Shown here: in pieces, positions 1 to 9,494 of the stretch
Position numbering within the stretch: position 1 is the stretch's first letter
How the letters are laid out: the number at the start of each line of letters is the position of its first letter
NCBI GenBank assembly: GCA_012728855.1
Contig: JAAYEH010000172.1
Span: 1-35,868, forward strand
DNA: 35,868 nt
Origin: Rhodopirellula sp.
GTDB lineage: Bacteria > Planctomycetota > Planctomycetia > Pirellulales > Thermoguttaceae
Direction: 5' to 3'
Program-made: the position numbers and the translations under genes
The notes under the pieces: model-generated
What the model saw: the letters and a program-made list of their open reading frames with translations, nothing else
The model's database searches: none
What the model was told of the DNA's origin: nothing

Positions 1-3000
1 ATGTCGTCGTCGCCCGCCAATGCCTCGATGGCCAGCGACGGCTGATCGATGAAGAACAACTCCGGGCCGCCGTTGACGCTGACGGTAAAGTCCTGCACTC
101 CGTCGGCCCCGGCATGGGTCGAAGCGTCGCGAGCGATGACCGTGATGTCGTCGTCGCCGTCGGTTCCGAAAATGATGAATGTGCAGCCACCATTCCCGTT
201 GTCCGGCGTATCGACCACGAGCGACTCAATGTGGTCGTAACTGACCGTGCCGCCGAGGGTGAAGAATCCGCCCTCATCGACTTCCGGGCCAGCGAAGAAC
301 GCGAACGCTTGTTTGACAACCAGCGTATCTCCTGGGATCACCCCGATCGGGTTTCCGCCGTCGACAAAGACCGGCGAATTGGGGCTGTCGACGTCGACGG
401 TGATCAGGTCGGCGCCGCCGAGCGTGTACAGAGCGAGCTCGTCGGTAATATCCATGCCGATCGTATTGATCGTGTCTGCGACTGGAACGAGGCCGTAGAC
501 GTTGTCGACCTGCAAGTTGCCGCCGCCGTCAACGCTGACGGTCATCGTATCGACGTCCTCGGTGCCTTCGACGATGAGCCTGTCTCCGTCGCTCTTGCTG
601 TCGAAGGTGTAGGTATCGGCCCCTTCCAGGCCGGCGGCGGCGAAGGTCGCCGTGGTCGGCTCATTGCCGCCCTCGAGTTGGAAGTCGTTGACATCGGTAA
701 ACAGCACGGTTGGCAACACGTTCGACACCACGCGGTCGGTGTTGCTCAGCGGCGAAACGTCTACGCGTGCCGTCGCCATGCCATTGCCGAGATCGACCGT
801 CAGGTCGGCGGCGCTTCCGATGCCGTCGAACAAGATGTGCTCGATACCGGTCGTGACAACATCCGGATTACCTGCCCCCAGGCCGCTGATAATGGTCTCG
901 GCCGGCTCGCTCGAACTCGGCGTGATTCGGCCCGAGCCCGCTTCGATCGTCAGCAAGTCGCTGGCGGAGGGATCGCCGCCGTTGACCCTGATCGAACTGA
1001 ACACACTCAACGGGAAGACGAGATTCACGTCGTCGTCGCCCTCGAGAGTCTCGATCTCGAGGTTGTCGATGTTGTCGTTGCGGAGTTCCACATACGCGCC
1101 GACGGGCGTGGTCACGGTGATATTGCCCGTGGTGGCCGCGACGTCGACGATGTCGCGTCCGTCGGTGCCCATCACGACCAGGGTGTTCGTGCCGACGCTG
1201 TTGCCGACAAACTCGATCGAGCCGGCGACGCCCAACTCCAACAGGTCAATCGGCAGGAACGGCACGTCGGTTGCCGCCGCGTCGTGGTAGCCGGTGATCG
1301 AGCCGGAATCGCGGGCCGGGCCCGGTGTGAACACGAATCGGTTGTCGCCATCGGCGATTCCGAGGATTCCCAAAACGGAAACATTGTCTTCGCCGCCGAG
1401 GCCGTTGTAGATCAATTTCTCAGTGGTGTAGACGAGGGTAGTGTCCAAGTTGATCGTGACGGTCGCCGAGTGCGGGCCGGTGATCTCGATCACCACCGTA
1501 TCGGTCCCAGTAGTGCCGTTGAGCACCACGGCGTCGCTCGCCGAGGGATCGTTGCCGGCAAGGGTCAGCGCACCGGAGGCGCCGGGATGGGACGTGTCGG
1601 CCACGTTCACGTCGTCGTCGCCGGCGCGGCCGTCGATGTTCACGGCGAGCTTATTGCCGAACTCGATCGTTTCATACGCGTCGACCGAAATCAGCCCCGT
1701 CTCCACGTCGCCAGGGTTAAGCGGGTTGCCGGGATTCGGAAGCTGATTGTCGCCGCTGTTGGGGCCTACCGTGTAGTTGATGGCGTTGGCGGCGTGGTTG
1801 CCGTAGACCGTGAGATTGGCCGGCACGTAGTCGTGGACCGGTTCCAATTCGGTGAATTCGATCCACATCAGCCGGGCGTCGTTGACGTCCTCGTAAAGAA
1901 TCCGGCCACGATCGGCCAGTGGGCCGACGGTGTAAATAACCTCGTCGACGTTGTTCGGGCTCGGTGTGCCGGTGACGACCAAGTCGTCGTATCCGGCGCC
2001 TCCCTTGACCACGATGGGCGTGTCGATCACGTCCGTGCCGTCGACGTCGACGGTCACCAGATCGTTTCCGCCCAGCATGTCGAGAACGAGTTCGTCCTGC
2101 CCGTCCATGTTGAGCGTGTTGACCGTCGTCGGGCCTTCGGCGTAGACCGCCGTGACCTGCTCATTGCCGCTGCCGTCGAGACTGGCGGTGAAGTCGTCGG
2201 CGTCGGCAGTGCCTTCGATGATCAGCGAGTCGCCGGGGCTCTGGCTGTCATAGGTGTAGGTCTCGGCCCCCTCCAGCCCGACGATGGCAAAGGTGGCGAT
2301 GGTGGGCTCGTTGCCGCCCTCAAGTTGGAAGTCTTCCACTCGCGTGAAATGCACGTTGGGCAGAACGTTCGAGGAAACGCGATCGGTGCCGCTGAGAACC
2401 CAGTTCTCGACGCGAGCCACGGCCGTCCCTCTGCCAAGATCCACAGTCAGATCCTGATCATAAGCTTCTTTCCCCTCGAAGAGGATGTCCTCAACGCCGG
2501 TCGTCATAATCGGCGATCCAAGGCCGGTAATATCGGTCACGGACAACTCGACATCGTTGGGGCGGATAAACACATCCACGTCCTGCTGCGGCGCTACGAG
2601 AACGACGACGTCGCCCACCGAGGTGTTGCCGCCCTCGACATACACCGCGTTGAAGGGCAATTGTCCGTGGAGGACGAAGGTATCGTCGCCGTCGAGGCCT
2701 TGAAGGACGAGATCGGCAATACCGGGCGTATTGACCGGGATGCGAGTATTCAGCAGCACGACTCCCGCCGGATCGACGTCGAAATCGTCGTCGGTGTCGG
2801 TGCCGCGATACACCAGGGTGTCGATTCGGCCGACATCGGTAAACGTCAGGCTCCCGCCGTTGCCGAGCCCCTCGAAGTACAGTGGCGAGCTGACGAAATT
2901 CTGGAAAGCATTGTCTTGGAACTGAATGTTGCCGGCGTCGAACTGCACGGCGGGCGTGAGCACTTGCGTGCCGTCGATCCAGAAGGTATTGATGGTGAGC

Positions 3001-6000
3001 GAGTCGTCGCCCGCCTCGCCGTCGTACACGAACAGCTCGATCCCACCCGGATCGGAAGTGTAGTTCAAATCCGGGCAGGCCACCGTGGTGAATTGGCCGA
3101 TGGTGATCAGCGAATCGTTGACCGCTTCGTCGATCAGAATTGTGGCAGTGTCCGACCCGGTCGGCGTGAAGACGATGTTGTCGGAGCCGGGGGTTTCCAG
3201 GACGAGCCGATCCCCTTCGGACAAATCCGGGCCGGCCGACGGCGCACCACCGGAGATATGGACGTTGACACCCCACTCGGCATCGTTGGGAGCCGGGGTG
3301 CGCAGCACGATGTCGTCGTCGCCGGCCAGGGCGTCGATATAGAGTTCGTTGACGTCGATCCAGAGGATCGTCAGCCCGCCATTGACCGACGTGGTGAAGT
3401 CCTGAACGCCGTCGGCCAGGGGGTGGGTCGAGGCATCACGTGCGATGACGGTAATGTCGTCGTCGGCATTCGTGCCGATGATTAGAGCGCAAGCGACGTT
3501 CGCGATGCTAACCCCCTCGATGTGATCGAAACTGATGCGCTCGTGGGCTCCCACGATGATTCCGCCTTCGTCAGTTTCCGGTCCCGCTTCCAGCGCGACC
3601 CCCAGACCGCCGGCGTCGACGTTGATCTGATCGCCGGGGGTTTCGCCGATCGGGTCGCCGCCATCGATGAAGATCGTCGGGCTAGTGGCCGACGTGGTGA
3701 CGTTGAAGGTGTCGTCGCCCGCCAAGCCGAAGACGTTGAGGTTGGCGATGTTGACATAGTCGACGAATTGCCGGCCGGTGATGTTCACCTCGTCGTCGTC
3801 GATGTCGATGGTGTTCGCTGCTTCGGTGGCGATGACGGTCAGTTCGTTGACGCCGCCCAGGCCGTCAACGTCGAATTCGTCCACGTTGTTCACCCGCACC
3901 AACGGAGTGAACCCTTCACGGAAGACTTCGATGGCGGTGACGTCGGGTGTGACGATAAACTGATCGTCGTCCGGACCGCCGAGCACGACCACGTCGGCAT
4001 TGGCCGCGTCGACGTTGAGCCGCTCGACGCCCGTAAAGGCGACCGGTCCAAATCCCACTTCGGTCAGCACCTGGTTCTGGAAGTCAATGCTGATGTTGCC
4101 GCCGGTTCCCGTGTAATTCAGCACATCGCTGGAAGCATCCGAATCGCCGCCCTGGACGCGGACGGTCAGGTCGCGGAATTGGGCGTCGGTGGTCGCGTCG
4201 AAGGCTATATTGAAGGTATCGTTGCCTTCCAGGCCGCGGAGGATAACCTCATCGACCTTGCCGGCGATCGAGCCGAAGGTGATTTCCGTGCTGCCATTGA
4301 CCGTGATGGCCGGGAAGGCCAGGAATCCGGTCTGGGGCAGCAAGGTGATGACGTCGTCGGCAGACGTGCCGTTGACGATCAGCGTGTCGGAGCCGCCGAC
4401 GGGTCCGAAATTGGTGGGAGCGGCTATGAAGGCGCGGAAACCCGAGAAGGTGACGGGTACGAAATTGAACGCCCCGGCGCCCACGCTGAATCCGGTCGCC
4501 GTGAAGGTGTCGATCGACGCGCCAGGAGTCAACTCGAAGGTGTCGCTGTTGGTCGTGCCGGTGATGCGGAAGATGTCGGCATCGGCAGACTGGGCGACGA
4601 CCGAGAGGTGCTCGGTCCCGCTAAAGGTGACGGTCGGCTGCAAGGCCGGCCCACCGGGAGGATTCACGACGGTGCCGGCCCCGACACCGGTCGGCGTGTA
4701 GAGGTACGAGTCGGCGGTTCCGGCGATGCCGTTGACGATCAGCGTGTCGCTGCCGGTGGGGTCGCCGCCGTTAACGGTGATACCCGTCAGGCCCGTGGGT
4801 GTACTGGGATTGTTGAGGTTGATCGTGTCGCTGCCGGCCAGACCATTGAGGGTCAGTGTGGTCTTCTGCGAGAACTCGTAGGTCTCGAAGGCGTCGACGG
4901 AGACCAGACCGGTCAGGTTGGCGCCGAAGATGCCGCCGCCGGGACCGGCGGTGTAGTTGATGGCGTTGTCGCCGTTCGTGCCGTTGATGATCAGATTGCC
5001 CGCGGCCACGTTGTCGAGTACCGGCTCCAGGCCGGTGAAGCTCACGGTCTGGGTGGGGCCGCCGGCAATGGAGTGAACAATCGTGCCCGAGTCGTTGGTC
5101 GCGCCTGGGGTGTACTCGGCGGTAGTGACGGCCGTATTGCCCGTCAGATGGAGCGAGTCGCTCCCGACGCCCCCCTCGAAATGAATCGGCGTTTCGATCA
5201 AGCCCGCGCTGTTGTCGACCGTAACAATGTCGTCGCCTCCCAAGGTCCGGAAAAGCAACTGGCCCGGGGCTGGTGCACCGAGGACCGTGTTGGTTACGGT
5301 GACCCCACTGGAATCAGTGACCGCCACGCTCCCATTGGCGCCGCCATTGACCGCGAGGTAACTGTCAGCGTCACCATCCAGTCCCTCGATCACTAGCTTA
5401 TCTTCGTGGAATCCTTCGAATTGGTAGTCCGTTCCACTATCCAGGAACCTGGTCGCAAAAGTCGCTTCGACCGATCCAAAAGAGCTCCCAGCGATGATGA
5501 ACGTTTCCAGCGAGCCGAAGTGAATCTCGGGGAACGACGTCGAGGTGACGCGTCCGACAAAGGACGCGACAGCGTCATCCACGCGCATCTGGTCATCAGC
5601 GACCGGAGTAAGACGGAGCGTGTCGTTGGAATCGGTGCCCGTGAAGGCGATCAGTTCAATTCCCGCCACGTCAATCGGATTCTGCAGCCCGGTAATATCC
5701 TGCTCGAGCGGGTTCACAGCGTCGGGAGTAATCGTAACCGTTTCGGCAGCGCCAGGATCAGTATCCGCCGTAATATTGAGCACGTCGCTGGCGCCGGGGC
5801 CTCCGCCTTCAACGCGGATGGAGCCGGCCCACGTTTCTAGGGGAAACGCCACGTCGAACGTGTCATCGCCCTCCAGGCCGCGGAGTTCCACGGTCTGGGT
5901 CGAATTGATGTTGTAGACCACCGGCGGCCGGTCGTTGACGACGACACTGGCGAAGTCGCGCGGCGTGGGAGCGTCGACGAAGAGTTCGGCCAGTTCGATG

Positions 6001-7949
6001 TGGTCGTCGGCGTTCGTCCCTTCCACGATCAGCAGGTCCGGCTCCGCCCCGGCGACAAATACGTTTGAGAAACCGGTGACGTAGTTGATGAAGCCCGAGT
6101 ATTCGACGGGCACGTAGGCGAAGGGAACACCGCTGACATTGCCCGTCGAGTATCCGGTCATCCGTCCCGCGTCGGGCGTGGCCGCGGGCGTGACGATGTT
6201 CACGTCGCGGTCGTCCGTGTTCGTCGTACCGAGTGAGTCGCCATCGGCCTCCTGGCCGACGACCTTAAGGTGTTCGATTCCGGTGTAGGAGGCGTCGATG
6301 CCGTCCGTTGTGAAGCCTTGGTCCTGAATGCGCCCGGCACCTGTTCCCGTCGGCACAATGAGCAGGAACTCTTGGATCCCGACGCGGCTATTGACAATCA
6401 ATGTGTCGCTGGCGGTGGGATCGCCGCCGTTAACGATGATACCCGTCAGGCCCGTGGGTGTACTGGGATTGTTGAGGTTGATCTCGTCGCTGCCGGCCAG
6501 ACCGTTGAGGATGAGGTTTGTCTTGTTCGAGAACTCGATCGACTCGTAAGCGTCGACCGTCACGAGGCCCCTGGCGGCCAGGGAGCCTTGCGTGTAGTTG
6601 ATGGCGTTGTCGGCGGCCGTGCCGTTGACAGTCATCGTGGCGGCCGGCACGAGGTCGACGACCGGCTCCAGGTTTGCGAACTCGACGAGCATCAGGCGCG
6701 TCCCGCCAGCGCTCTCATACTCCAGCCGGCCCTGGCCCACTGCGGGGCCTGGGCTGTAGATCACTTCGTCGACCGCCGTAACTGGCGTCCCGCTGACCGT
6801 CAGCGTGTCGGCGCCGTCCCCGCCATCGAACAGGATGGGAACGCTGACCAGGTCGGACGGGGTTGCCGAGTCGACGTCGACCGTCACGCTGTCGTCGCCG
6901 CCCAGGCCGAGAACCTGGACCTGGCCAACGCTGCCGGTCGTGACGGTTACGGTGAGCGGGCCGCTGTCCGCGTTGACGTGCGTGACGGCCACTAACCCGG
7001 CCGCCGGGTTGGTCACCCGGATGTTGTCGTTTAGCGATCCGCTGGCCGTGGCGCCGGCAAACCCTTCGATCGTCAAAACATCCCCAAGCGTTCCCGCCAC
7101 CTCGTAGTTGCCCGGCAGCGCGCCAAACAATGCGCCTGTGGCAAATGTCGCAGTGTCCAGACCCAAGGTCATATCAAGGACGAACGTATCCAAGCCGGTG
7201 TATTCGATCACGGGCAAGCTGCTGGAGATCACCCTGTCGACCCACTGCTCGGCGTCTTCGACTCGCGCGTCGTCGTTGCCATCGCCAAGGGCAACGGCCA
7301 GCGTGTCGTCGGTGTCCGCGCCCGTGTAGCGGATCAACTCATAGCCGCGAGCATTGATCGTCGCCAGCCCGGCATAGCCGACAATATCGGTCTCGTCCGG
7401 ATTGCTGTTGTCCGGGGAAATGATGACTGTCTGGGCGACGGCTCCGGTCACGCCATTGAGGAACAGGCCATCGCTGTCGGATGGGCCGCCGCCTTCGATG
7501 TTGATTGCTTCGATATCGTCGCTTGTGAACGAATTGGCAAACGTCAGAGTGTCGTCGCCGTCCTGCAAGTCGATGTGGAAATTGTCGAAGTTGGCAGTGT
7601 CGAACTCCGCATAGCCGGGCCCGGTGTTCGTGGCGCCACTGGAGAACACCCCGTTGGGATCGCTCACTCGGACCAGGGTTCCGCTGCGGGAGATCGTGAC
7701 GTCGTTTTCCTGGATTTGGTTGGGGGTGACAATGAAACCTGCGTCATCGAAGACCCAGAGAGTTGATACCCCCAACGCATTGTTGGCAATGAATGCGTCG
7801 ACCGCCAACAATTGCCGCTGCTCCAGCGGTTCCATCTGCAACCGCCGCTCTTTGAGATGACGACCAAGCCCGGCCGGCTTCGTTTGCGTGCCGCGAGCCG
7901 ATGAACGACGCGTCTTGTTCCGCTTGCCGAAAAGTCTGGACGTCCACAT
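1..7949 (-). CDS. Giant repetitive secreted LEPR-XLL protein (3' end beyond window)
   Basis: One minus-strand frame runs without a stop from an ATG at 7949 to the window edge, at least 2,649 residues; the C-terminus is missing. A GGAG Shine-Dalgarno sequence lies 8 nt before the ATG. Residues 1-38 are very basic, and residues 40-49 (EPLEQRQLLA) match the LEPR-XLL motif found near the N-terminus of large planctomycete surface or secreted proteins. The rest is Asp/Gly/Asn/Thr-rich and beta-like, made of short units such as LNGLAGSDEINL and LGGDDSVTVDVD that resemble RTX-type calcium-binding repeats, inside a higher-order repeat of about 550 residues. It has no catalytic domain I recognise. An extracellular structural or adhesive role is inferred from composition. 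The antisense strand is also open for long stretches (for example 114-3485), but its frame only mirrors the repeats. Confidence 0.92.
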   Translation of the reverse strand, partial: MWTSRLFGKRNKTRRSSARGTQTKPAGLGRHLKERRLQMEPLEQRQLLAVDAFIANNALGVSTLWVFDDAGFIVTPNQIQENDVTISRSGTLVRVSDPNGVFSSGATNTGPGYAEFDTANFDNFHIDLQDGDDTLTFANSFTSDDIEAINIEGGGPSDSDGLFLNGVTGAVAQTVIISPDNSNPDETDIVGYAGLATINARGYELIRYTGADTDDTLAVALGDGNDDARVEDAEQWVDRVISSSLPVIEYTGLDTFVLDMTLGLDTATFATGALFGALPGNYEVAGTLGDVLTIEGFAGATASGSLNDNIRVTNPAAGLVAVTHVNADSGPLTVTVTTGSVGQVQVLGLGGDDSVTVDVDSATPSDLVSVPILFDGGDGADTLTVSGTPVTAVDEVIYSPGPAVGQGRLEYESAGGTRLMLVEFANLEPVVDLVPAATMTVNGTAADNAINYTQGSLAARGLVTVDAYESIEFSNKTNLILNGLAGSDEINLNNPSTPTGLTGIIVNGGDPTASDTLIVNSRVGIQEFLLIVPTGTGAGRIQDQGFTTDGIDASYTGIEHLKVVGQEADGDSLGTTNTDDRDVNIVTPAATPDAGRMTGYSTGNVSGVPFAYVPVEYSGFINYVTGFSNVFVAGAEPDLLIVEGTNADDHIELAELFVDAPTPRDFASVVVNDRPPVVYNINSTQTVELRGLEGDDTFDVAFPLETWAGSIRVEGGGPGASDVLNITADTDPGAAETVTITPDAVNPLEQDITGLQNPIDVAGIELIAFTGTDSNDTLRLTPVADDQMRVDDAVASFVGRVTSTSFPEIHFGSLETFIIAGSSFGSVEATFATRFLDSGTDYQFEGFHEDKLVIEGLDGDADSYLAVNGGANGSVAVTDSSGVTVTNTVLGAPAPGQLLFRTLGGDDIVTVDNSAGLIETPIHFEGGVGSDSLHLTGNTAVTTAEYTPGATNDSGTIVHSIAGGPTQTVSFTGLEPVLDNVAAGNLIINGTNGDNAINYTAGPGGGIFGANLTGLVSVDAFETYEFSQKTTLTLNGLAGSDTINLNNPSTPTGLTGITVNGGDPTGSDTLIVNGIAGTADSYLYTPTGVGAGTVVNPPGGPALQPTVTFSGTEHLSVVAQSADADIFRITGTTNSDTFELTPGASIDTFTATGFSVGAGAFNFVPVTFSGFRAFIAAPTNFGPVGGSDTLIVNGTSADDVITLLPQTGFLAFPAITVNGSTEITFGSIAGKVDEVILRGLEGNDTFNIAFDATTDAQFRDLTVRVQGGDSDASSDVLNYTGTGGNISIDFQNQVLTEVGFGPVAFTGVERLNVDAANADVVVLGGPDDDQFIVTPDVTAIEVFREGFTPLVRVNNVDEFDVDGLGGVNELTVIATEAANTIDIDDDEVNITGRQFVDYVNIANLNVFGLAGDDTFNVTTSATSPTIFIDGGDPIGETPGDQINVDAGGLGVALEAGPETDEGGIIVGAHERISFDHIEGVSIANVACALIIGTNADDDITVIARDASTHPLADGVQDFTTSVNGGLTILWIDVNELYIDALAGDDDIVLRTPAPNDAEWGVNVHISGGAPSAGPDLSEGDRLVLETPGSDNIVFTPTGSDTATILIDEAVNDSLITIGQFTTVACPDLNYTSDPGGIELFVYDGEAGDDSLTINTFWIDGTQVLTPAVQFDAGNIQFQDNAFQNFVSSPLYFEGLGNGGSLTFTDVGRIDTLVYRGTDTDDDFDVDPAGVVLLNTRIPVNTPGIADLVLQGLDGDDTFVLHGQLPFNAVYVEGGNTSVGDVVVLVAPQQDVDVFIRPNDVELSVTDITGLGSPIMTTGVEDILFEGKEAYDQDLTVDLGRGTAVARVENWVLSGTDRVSSNVLPNVHFTRVEDFQLEGGNEPTIATFAIVGLEGAETYTYDSQSPGDSLIIEGTADADDFTASLDGSGNEQVTAVYAEGPTTVNTLNMDGQDELVLDMLGGNDLVTVDVDGTDVIDTPIVVKGGAGYDDLVVTGTPSPNNVDEVIYTVGPLADRGRILYEDVNDARLMWIEFTELEPVHDYVPANLTVYGNHAANAINYTVGPNSGDNQLPNPGNPLNPGDVETGLISVDAYETIEFGNKLAVNIDGRAGDDDVNVADTSHPGASGALTLAGNDPSASDAVVLNGTTGTDTVVIEITGPHSATVTINLDTTLVYTTEKLIYNGLGGEDNVSVLGILGIADGDNRFVFTPGPARDSGSITGYHDAAATDVPFLPIDLLELGVAGSIEFVGNSVGTNTLVVMGTDGRDIVDVAATTGNITVTTPVGAYVELRNDNIDNLEIETLEGDDDVNLVFPLSVFSSIRVNGGDPSASDLLTIEAGSGRITPSSSEPAETIISGLGAGNPDVVTTGIEHILFDGIGSAADLTVDLGNGMATARVDVSPLSNTDRVVSNVLPTVLFTDVNDFQLEGGNEPTTATFAAAGLEGADTYTFDSKSDGDRLIVEGTEDVDTMTVSVDGGGNLQVDNVYGLVPVADTINTIGMDITDELALYTLGGADLITVDVDSPNSPVFVDGGNPIGVIPGDTLVVKQAFAFFAGPEVDEGGFFTLGGTVSYDHIESLVVDTPDNGNGGCTFIIFGTDGDDDITVIARDASTHAGADGVQDFTVSVNGGPELFFIDQPSLAIEALAGDDD
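1525..1830 (-). repeat. Repeat module copy C of the giant gene
   Basis: This is a more diverged copy of the same module: YGNHAANAINYT, a Pro/Asn/Gly-rich insertion, GLISVDAYETIEF, and GNDPSASDAVVLNG. Its VDAYE anchor lies 3,213 nt from copy B, about twice the A-B spacing. Confidence 0.75.
4729..4990 (-). repeat. Repeat module copy B of the giant gene
   Basis: This encodes NGTNGDNAINYT, then GLVSVDAFETYEF, then GGDPTGSDTLIVN. It is the closest relative of copy A, with its VDAFE anchor 1,659 nt (553 codons) away from copy A's VDAYE. Confidence 0.85.
6391..6650 (-). repeat. Repeat module copy A of the giant gene
   Basis: This encodes a module running from NGTAADNAINYT through GLVTVDAYESIEF to GGDPTASDTLIVN. 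It matches copy B at 4729-4990 in protein and DNA: over about 110 nt (from about 6403 and 4744) only a handful of bases differ, including an uninterrupted identical run at 6437-6483. This suggests recent duplication or gene conversion. Confidence 0.85.
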
Positions 7950-8476
7950 AGTTGTTTCTCCGGAGAAGAAAGGGCGGCGAATTCTCGAATCGCATTACGG
8001 TTCAAATACCATTTACGGACCGGCGGCATCCCGCAGGCTGAAGATCATGATGTCATCCAGACCCGGGAATGCAACAAAAGATCAGGTGGAGATCTGGCGA
8101 CACTCTGGTGAACCTAGGGAACTGCCAGAAACCGCAAGGCCGATGGGGGAAGATGAGAGGAGAGCCTGTTCGGGGGAGCCGGCAACGGCGTGCGGAGACT
8201 TGGTGCGGCGACTCGATCGAGACGCTAAATTACTGTGCAGCCGTCATTTACGCCGGTGGGCCCGATGGGCTGGAAGAGGTGCCGTTTGCCGGGAGCGTGG
8301 TTCTGAGTCGGAAAACCCGGCCCCGTTCTCCCATCGAAACCCACCCGTTGTGTAATTTTGTTCAAACACCGTTCTGACGAACGATTCTGAGAAAGAGGCG
8401 ATTTGATTTATGTCGCATACGCGGCAGACGAGCAGAAGACGAGCAGAACGAAATAGGACACTTCGTTTGTCCCGTT

Positions 8477-8578
8477 GCGGGCTCCCAGCGGGAAGCCCGG
8501 CGGCGGCTTGTTTTCAGTTTTCAGTTTTCAGATCGAACTCGCGGGCTCCCAGCGGGAAAGCCCGGCGGCGGCTTGTTT
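8477..8578. repeat. Pair of 37/38-bp intergenic direct repeats
   Basis: Two copies at 8477-8513 and 8541-8578 differ by one base (a run of two versus three A). Each begins GCGGGCTCCCAGCGGGAA and continues through GCCCGGCGGCGGCTTGTTT, and contains a GGGCT...AGCCC inverted pair, so each may fold. Between them is a short tandem TTTTCAG repeat. They sit just downstream of the minus-strand C1-like gene. Confidence 0.8.
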
Positions 8579-8592
8579 CACGAATCGTGAAA
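8576..8592. repeat. Palindrome TTTCACGA-A-TCGTGAAA
   Basis: A perfect 8-bp inverted repeat with a single central base, ending 28 bp beyond the stop of the minus-strand C1-like gene. It could be part of a transcription terminator or a dimeric protein-binding site; no T-run settles which. Confidence 0.55.
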
Positions 8593-8620
8593 CGTGATCC
8601 CGATAGCGGCAGATCGCCGC

Positions 8621-9457
8621 CTAAGGGCGCGCGAATTCGCCGGAATCGAGCCAATCGGGGTGGAAAACCGTCCAGAAGTCCACGGCCAGATGCTCATGCA
8701 CGTAGGAATAGGGGAGCCATCCGAAGCCGTTCTCCCCCCACTGCGGCCCCCAGGAGTTCAGGATCAGTAATGCGCCTTTGTCGGAACGTACCCAGTGTTG
8801 ATCGTCGTAGCCCACCGCCACGGCCGCCTGTCCACCAAGACAACGATCGAAAACGGTGGGGGAGGGGATGTCGGCGGCGGCGGATATCGAGGAACAGACC
8901 GAAAAGCCGAAAACCGACGGGAAACCCGCGGCCAGAAAAGACCGGACTGTCTGGAGCGTCGCTTTTCCGCGTTTGCCCGGTGTGTCGAGGCGGACATATA
9001 TCGGCCGAGGCATCCGGTTGGCGGAGGCGAACGCGAAACAGTCCGGCGAGCTGTCCAGACTGGCAAAATCGGAAGGCCAGTGCTCCTCGGGCGGCAGACC
9101 GAATCGGGCAACGGCTTTCCAGGTGATCCGCAGTCCGGCGCCCGTATCCCCCGTCCAATTCATCAGGCGGCGGGCTGTATAGTACGCAAAGAGGCGCGAC
9201 GGATCGATGATCTCTCCCGTCGCCCGGCGGTGAAAGTATTGCACCAGGCTGACGCAGGCGTGTGCCGAACTGCCGGCCAACGGGGCCTGATTCTCCGGCT
9301 CCGGGCAGTATTCGCACCAATCGAGGTGGCTGGGCGGCAACTCCTGTGGCACCAGCGCGCCGAGCAAAGGCGCCACACGCTCGTGGTCGGGTACGTAGTC
9401 GCGAGGATCGGGCAAATCCCTATGCCAGCCAAGCGTTTGGAACGGATATCTGCCCAT
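8621..9457 (-). CDS. C1 (papain) family protein, catalytic Cys and His replaced, copy 1
   Basis: A 278-residue protein with the layout of bacterial papain-like peptidases of the C1 family, including the SRLFAYYTAR, TGDTGAGLR, GYDD and LILNSWG stretches. The active site is altered. In the segment usually reading DQGxLGSCTAHA this protein has NQAPLAGSSAHA (residues 56-67), so the catalytic Cys is Ser63. In the usual GGHAV segment it has GGQAA, so the catalytic His is Gln210. The oxyanion-hole Gln (Gln57) and the Asn of NSWG (Asn234) remain. There is no signal peptide, so it is probably cytoplasmic. It follows a winged-helix-like gene on the same strand. The start aligns exactly with the paralogue ending at 15249; no Shine-Dalgarno is evident. 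It is likely a binding or sensing pseudo-enzyme, unless the conserved His66/Cys68 form a new site. Confidence 0.88.
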   Translation of the reverse strand: MGRYPFQTLGWHRDLPDPRDYVPDHERVAPLLGALVPQELPPSHLDWCEYCPEPENQAPLAGSSAHACVSLVQYFHRRATGEIIDPSRLFAYYTARRLMNWTGDTGAGLRITWKAVARFGLPPEEHWPSDFASLDSSPDCFAFASANRMPRPIYVRLDTPGKRGKATLQTVRSFLAAGFPSVFGFSVCSSISAAADIPSPTVFDRCLGGQAAVAVGYDDQHWVRSDKGALLILNSWGPQWGENGFGWLPYSYVHEHLAVDFWTVFHPDWLDSGEFARP

Positions 9458-9494
9458 GGGCCGGTGGTGAGGCTGGGTCGTGCAGCATTCTTAA

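Larger units (their letters stand above)
7950..8620. other. Intergenic region between the giant gene and the first C1-like gene
   Basis: No convincing gene is seen here; the open frames present have no recognisable domain or ribosome-binding site. The region must hold the promoter of the minus-strand giant gene, but I cannot point to clear -35/-10 boxes. It does contain an 11-bp tandem duplication (8426-8447), two 37/38-bp direct repeats (8477-8578) and an 8-bp-arm palindrome (8576-8592). Confidence 0.6.

Noticed and set aside
114..5396. Very long plus-strand open frames (114-3485, 3522-5396 and others).
   Set aside because: They are antisense to the giant gene, in a register that mirrors its repeats. 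Their translations are Arg/Asp/Val-rich without domains, and they have no ribosome-binding sites, while the minus frame has the LEPR-XLL motif and ordered repeats.
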